Shown: positions 60,488 through 64,000 of the stretch, piece by piece
How the letters are laid out: every line of letters starts with the position of its first letter
Numbering within the stretch: the stretch's first letter is position 1
From: Cytospora piceicola
Lineage: Eukaryota > Ascomycota > Sordariomycetes > Diaporthales > Cytosporaceae
NCBI GenBank assembly: GCA_023375675.1
Contig: JALQBC010000033.1
Location: forward strand, 372,001-436,000
Direction: 5' to 3'
Length of the DNA: 64,000 bases
Notes under the pieces: generated by a model
Told to the model about the DNA's origin: nothing
What the model saw: the letters and a program-made list of their open reading frames with translations, nothing else
The model's database searches: none
Made by a program: the position numbers and the translations under genes

Positions 60488-62664
60488 ATGGAGCAGCAGC
60501 TGAATCAAAATCACATGCGACTTCCGCCTCCTGTCGAGTTTATCACCAACGATCCCACCAGCCCTGACCCGACAACACACCGTCTGTCGCACCAGGAGAT
60601 GCAGCATCAGCCTGAATATCTGCTTTCCTCCTCGACCACCTTATCACCGCCATACCCAACCCAAAACGCAGCAGCAGCAGCAAGCCCCTTTTCTACCAGT
60701 AGCGGTAGCGGTAGCGGTAGCAGCAATATTCAACTGTCTCCACGTCCACTGGGTCCGCTTCCAGCCTACTCCCCTCCCTCCTACGCACACGCTCAGCAAA
60801 ATCACGACCCGTCCACCCTGAGTTTCCCAGACCCCCCTTCTAACGAACTCGCGCCTTTGCAATTCAACCCTTCCCTCGACAACAGTTTGAACTCGCTCCC
60901 CTCTCTTGCCTCTCTGACAGGCCCGCCAACTTGTTCGTCCCGGAGATTCGCGTCGTCGTCGGCAACAAGCGATACATCTTACTCACCACCCTCGAGGCCT
61001 CGAGCCTGGCCCACCGGCAACCCATACTCGGTGTACTATAATGCACCCTCGGCCGACTCGCCTGCGAGGATGGATATCGACGGCATGAGCAGCCACGGTA
61101 CAAGAGGGCCCTTGAGCCCAGACCCAATGGGTGGCAGGGCGAGCAGTGTCAGTCTGGACGACCCGGACGTGCGAATGGCCGCTGAGGCTCTCGGCGACCT
61201 CAAAGCCGGTAAGTGACTGTTCCGACCATCCCCTACATTGGCAAGACTTCGGGTGCTGACTACCAAATTGTGCAAAAAGATTTCGTCTCGTCACCACAGA
61301 ATAGGAACACGCCCATGTCCAACTCTCCTGCAAACAACTTTGGCACTCCTGGCCCACCCGAGCCGTTGTTGTCGCTGGTCATGACTTCGGGTTCCCTCCT
61401 TGCAAAGCCAATCGAGGGCACCGTCTCGGCGTACAACACGACCAAAAACTTCTCTCCCGGCTTCATCAAGACACCCGTTGATTACCTCGAGGGCGTTGTC
61501 GGGTCCGGTCTCCAGATGTCTGGTATTGAGGGTGGTGTGCGGTGGTTCTTCCGCGGGAAGGGCAGGCATCAACCATCCAGTGACCTGGAGGCAGGGGAGA
61601 AGAGCTACAAGAGGAGAAAGGTGGACAGCAGGGGCGGCTCAGCATCAGTATCCCGGAGAGAAGCTCCTGGTTTCACTCCCATAAGCGGCACCAACGGTCT
61701 AGATGCACAGGGGCCGATGGACCCCTACGGCTTCACAGATAAGGACCACCGAAGGCTGTCCATGAGCACCATCGACACGCTCCCGGCATACGACGACGCG
61801 CGGAGCCCAGCATATACAGAAAACGCCCCACCAGGGCAGAACGAGAGGATGGACCAGATCACGCCCACGGGCTCGCGGCCGTCGTCCACCACCCCAACGG
61901 CATGGCAGTCACGACTCGTCATGTCAACCTCGGGCCTCAGCATCGCCATGAGCGACGAGAGCCTGCGGAGTCTAAAGTACTGCCTGAGCTGGCTGCGCTG
62001 GGCCAACGAACACATAGGGAGGGTCATCAGCGCCCTGAAGGATGCGCTGGACAAGTACGGAAACGGAAGCAGCAGCCAGGTGGACCATATCATGACAGGT
62101 GCGGGTAACGCACCGGGAGGAAGCCACGACGACAAGCAGGCGCGGCGCGCGCTCGGGGCACAGATCGACGCCCTGCGGGCGGACGTGCTCAAGACGTTGC
62201 AGGGAGTCATTGAGACGGTGTCCAAGTACGCGGGCGGCGCGCTACCTGACAACGCCAGGGTCCTGGTCAGGAGACACCTGACCTCCCTGCCGCAGAGGTT
62301 CAGGCTGGCGACCCAGGAGACCAACAGCGCCAACAACGCTAACAATGCCAACCAGGCGCTTCCCTCGTCGTCCACTTCCGACGAGGGCAAGGAGCAGGAG
62401 GTCAGGGATGGTGCGCAGCGGGTGCTGGTCCTGGCCAAGGAGGGCCTGGACATGATGGCGCAGGTGAGCGGGGTGCTGGACGGCACGATCGTGAGCGCGG
62501 AGGAGTGGTGTGAGCGGCTCGGCAGGAAGAAGAGGGAAGATGTCCAGCGGCTGCCGGAACGAGGAGTGCTGCGACAGGAGCAGCAGCAGGAGCAGCAGCA
62601 GCAACAAGCGCAAACAGTGCCGTTTGTCGGGGTCGGTCTGAAGGGTGATGTCAAGATGGGATAA
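60488..62664 (+). CDS. Opi1-type transcriptional regulator of phospholipid biosynthesis
   Basis: Predicted 701-residue nuclear/ER-associated regulator in two exons: 60,488-61,208 and 61,280-62,664, with a 71 bp intron GTAAGT..AAAAG, phase 1. The Opi1 domain is clear from about residue 265: PEPLLSLVMTSGSLLAKP, NFSPGFIKTPVDYLEGVVGS, then a basic KRRK (351-354) that may be a nuclear signal, and a second conserved block with SDESLRSLKYCLSWLRWANE followed by HIGRVISALKDAL. In yeast, Opi1 represses INO1-type genes and senses phosphatidic acid at the ER; the fungal counterpart is inferred to act likewise. The N-terminal 240 residues are Ser/Pro-rich and disordered with short Ala and Gly/Ser repeats. 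A Gln-rich run (EQQQEQQQQQ) lies near the C-terminus. I saw no FFAT motif of the yeast kind. Confidence 0.9.
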
Positions 62665-63299
62665 GACGTTTGTGATTGTCAACGAAAAAGAGATTTACAT
62701 TTTAGCAACATTGTTACCCGGGAGGGCTGTTGGAATATGATGGAGTTGCTCGCATGGAGAAAACATATTCTATACGGATTTTGTTACTCTGAAGCGGGAA
62801 GGAAAGAAAAAGAAACACTGCACAGGGTGTCATGGCGAGTCAAAATTACAACCGCAAAAAAAGACAAAAAGATATCGGAGCAACCGGTCTTGGGAGGTAT
62901 CCTCGTTTTCAGGGAGTGTGAATAGGGTCATACTTGGACATTTTTGTGATCAACGAGGGCGATTCTGGGAGGCGGGCTGTAAATTTTGATACCGATTGAC
63001 ATTGTGTTGACGTTTTTCTTATACCAGCTGCTATGGATTAGCCATTGTTTCTCTTATATTAGGTTATTGATGGTGGAGCTGGCGTACATCATGTAATATC
63101 CACGACGATTCACCATGCTGCAGCTTACAGACCCGAGTGGTTCAACATGGCCTGAGAGCAGGGACCGTAGCTACCCGCGTACTCCGAAGTAAATTAATAA
63201 TGTTTTCTTCACGATGTCTACTACGAGGTGTCCGCAGCTGAACAGCAGTCACAGTATCCATTCCCTGCACCCTTCACCTTTCATATCCATCCAAACGCT
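62665..63299. other. Convergent intergenic region
   Basis: 635 bp between the stop codons of the Opi1-type gene and the permease; holds both 3' ends. No gene or repeat of note. Confidence 0.6.
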
Positions 63300-64000
63300 T
63301 TACAGGCGATACCTGAACCCAGGAGTCTGCCAGTCCGTGACGTCCTCGTAGTCCCGACTCGTCAGCTCGACACCATCCACAGCACCCGCGCCGGCATCAG
63401 CGGCATCCACCACCTTCCCGCCGCCGCCGACAGCGCCAGACGCGCCGGCGCTGCCCTCGTAGCCCTCCTCCCTGGCCCTCCTGGCGTTCACCCACCCGAG
63501 GTAGGTTCTCAGGCCCAGCGCCAGGGCGACGACGAGCGAGTAGCAGACCATGATGGCGCGGAAGGCCGTGTCGTAGCGCGGGGCCTCGGCGGCGACGAAG
63601 AGCTGGGGGCCGGCGATGTTGCCGGCGCAGTAGGCGAGGAACAGCAGCGCCGTGACGGTCATCTTCTTGGTCACGCCGCGGTAGTTGGCCTGCACGAGCG
63701 AGAGGGCGAGGGGCATGGCGGCCGGGCCCGGGGTGAGGAGGAAGTAGCCGAAGAGCTGGGCGCCGCGGGGGACGCGGCCGCGCGAGTACATGAGGGCGGA
63801 GCCGGCGACGCAGGGGAGCACGGCGCAGGCGACGAGGAGGCAGTTGGCCAGGCGGAAGCGGCCGGCCAGCCACCCCGTCAGCACGATGAAGCCGCCCGAG
63901 AGGAGGGAGTAGGGGATGTTGATGAGGGTGCTCTGGAGGCTGGTGAAGCCGAAGGACTTGACGACGAGGTTGGAGAAGTTCTGGGTGCCGCCGTTGGGGA
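63300..64000 (-). CDS. MFS permease, DAL5 / anion:cation symporter type (3' part only)
   Basis: The last 232 codons of a plasma-membrane transporter whose 5' part is beyond the window edge. Hydrophobic segments correspond to the last five or six helices of a 12-helix MFS protein: NIPYSLLSGGFIVLTGWLAG, LLVACAVLPCVAGSALMYS, QLFGYFLLTPGPAAMPLALS, TALLFLAYCAGNIAGPQLF, and AIMVCYSLVVALALGLRTYL. The blocks NYRGVTKKMTVTALLFLAYC and GNIAGPQLF are typical of the fungal allantoate/nicotinate permease family (DAL5, TNA1 type), in which helix 10 carries T.K..T..A..F..YC.GNI. The C-terminal tail ends DWQTPGFRYRL, also usual for this family (LTDKQNP.FRY). The substrate is unknown. Confidence 0.88.
   Translation of the reverse strand, partial: PNGGTQNFSNLVVKSFGFTSLQSTLINIPYSLLSGGFIVLTGWLAGRFRLANCLLVACAVLPCVAGSALMYSRGRVPRGAQLFGYFLLTPGPAAMPLALSLVQANYRGVTKKMTVTALLFLAYCAGNIAGPQLFVAAEAPRYDTAFRAIMVCYSLVVALALGLRTYLGWVNARRAREEGYEGSAGASGAVGGGGKVVDAADAGAGAVDGVELTSRDYEDVTDWQTPGFRYRL

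Noticed and set aside
61725..62654. 309-codon minus-strand frame opposite the Opi1-type gene
   Set aside because: It lies entirely antisense to a conserved exon; it is a by-product of high GC codon bias and shows low-complexity Cys/Ser/Pro composition.

Overview
The window comes from a filamentous ascomycete (Pezizomycotina, most likely Sordariomycetes). The evidence is short spliceosomal introns (about 60-160 bp, GT..AG with CTAAC/CTGAC-like branch sites), fungal-specific families (Zn(II)2Cys6 regulator, Opi1-type regulator, DAL5-like permease) and a 39 kb AT-rich block with the signature of repeat-induced point mutation (RIP): CpA and TpG nearly absent, TpA in great excess, CpG kept. The genus cannot be fixed from the sequence.

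Positions 1-39,030 are a graveyard of nested Ty3/gypsy LTR retrotransposons. Repeat pairs and target-site duplications give the order of insertion. E1 (plus-strand coding, left end outside the window, 3' LTR 35,695-35,932) is the oldest. A second copy of the same family, E2 (minus-strand coding, 11,815-34,592, TSD TAAAA), jumped into E1. F (15,056-27,229, 302 bp LTRs, TSD ATAC) jumped into E2. G (4,146-11,161, 210 bp LTRs, TSD TTAAT) jumped separately into E1. All are heavily RIP-mutated and full of stops, but gag zinc knuckle, RT, RNase H, integrase and chromodomain relics can be read. Both E and F carry a long further sense-strand reading frame between integrase and 3' LTR that I do not recognise; this is the most unusual feature of the window. 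A further RIP-mutated repeat (35,933-39,030) abuts E1.

At about 39,030 composition switches abruptly to normal. 39,031-43,102 shows no gene I can support. The gene-bearing part then holds: a two-zinc-cluster Zn(II)2Cys6 regulator (minus, 43,103-45,559); a 2.6 kb regulatory/leader region with simple repeats; an alpha/beta hydrolase (minus, 48,142-49,187) divergent from a MYND zinc-finger protein (plus, 49,945-50,780); a gene-poor 2.3 kb stretch; a PQ-loop membrane protein (plus, 53,133-54,607) convergent with the clathrin adaptor AP-1 mu subunit (minus, 55,392-56,959); a 3.5 kb gap; an Opi1-type regulator of phospholipid genes (plus, 60,488-62,664); and the 3' part of a DAL5-like permease (minus, 63,300 to the window edge).

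The genes are not an operon or an obvious cluster. Housekeeping (AP-1 mu, Opi1, PQ-loop) and accessory-type genes (regulator, hydrolase, permease) are mixed at the edge of a heterochromatin-like repeat block. A palindrome, CTACCTAGGTAG, recurs in the non-coding DNA between 46.9 and 51.6 kb. No tRNA, rRNA or CRISPR array was seen.
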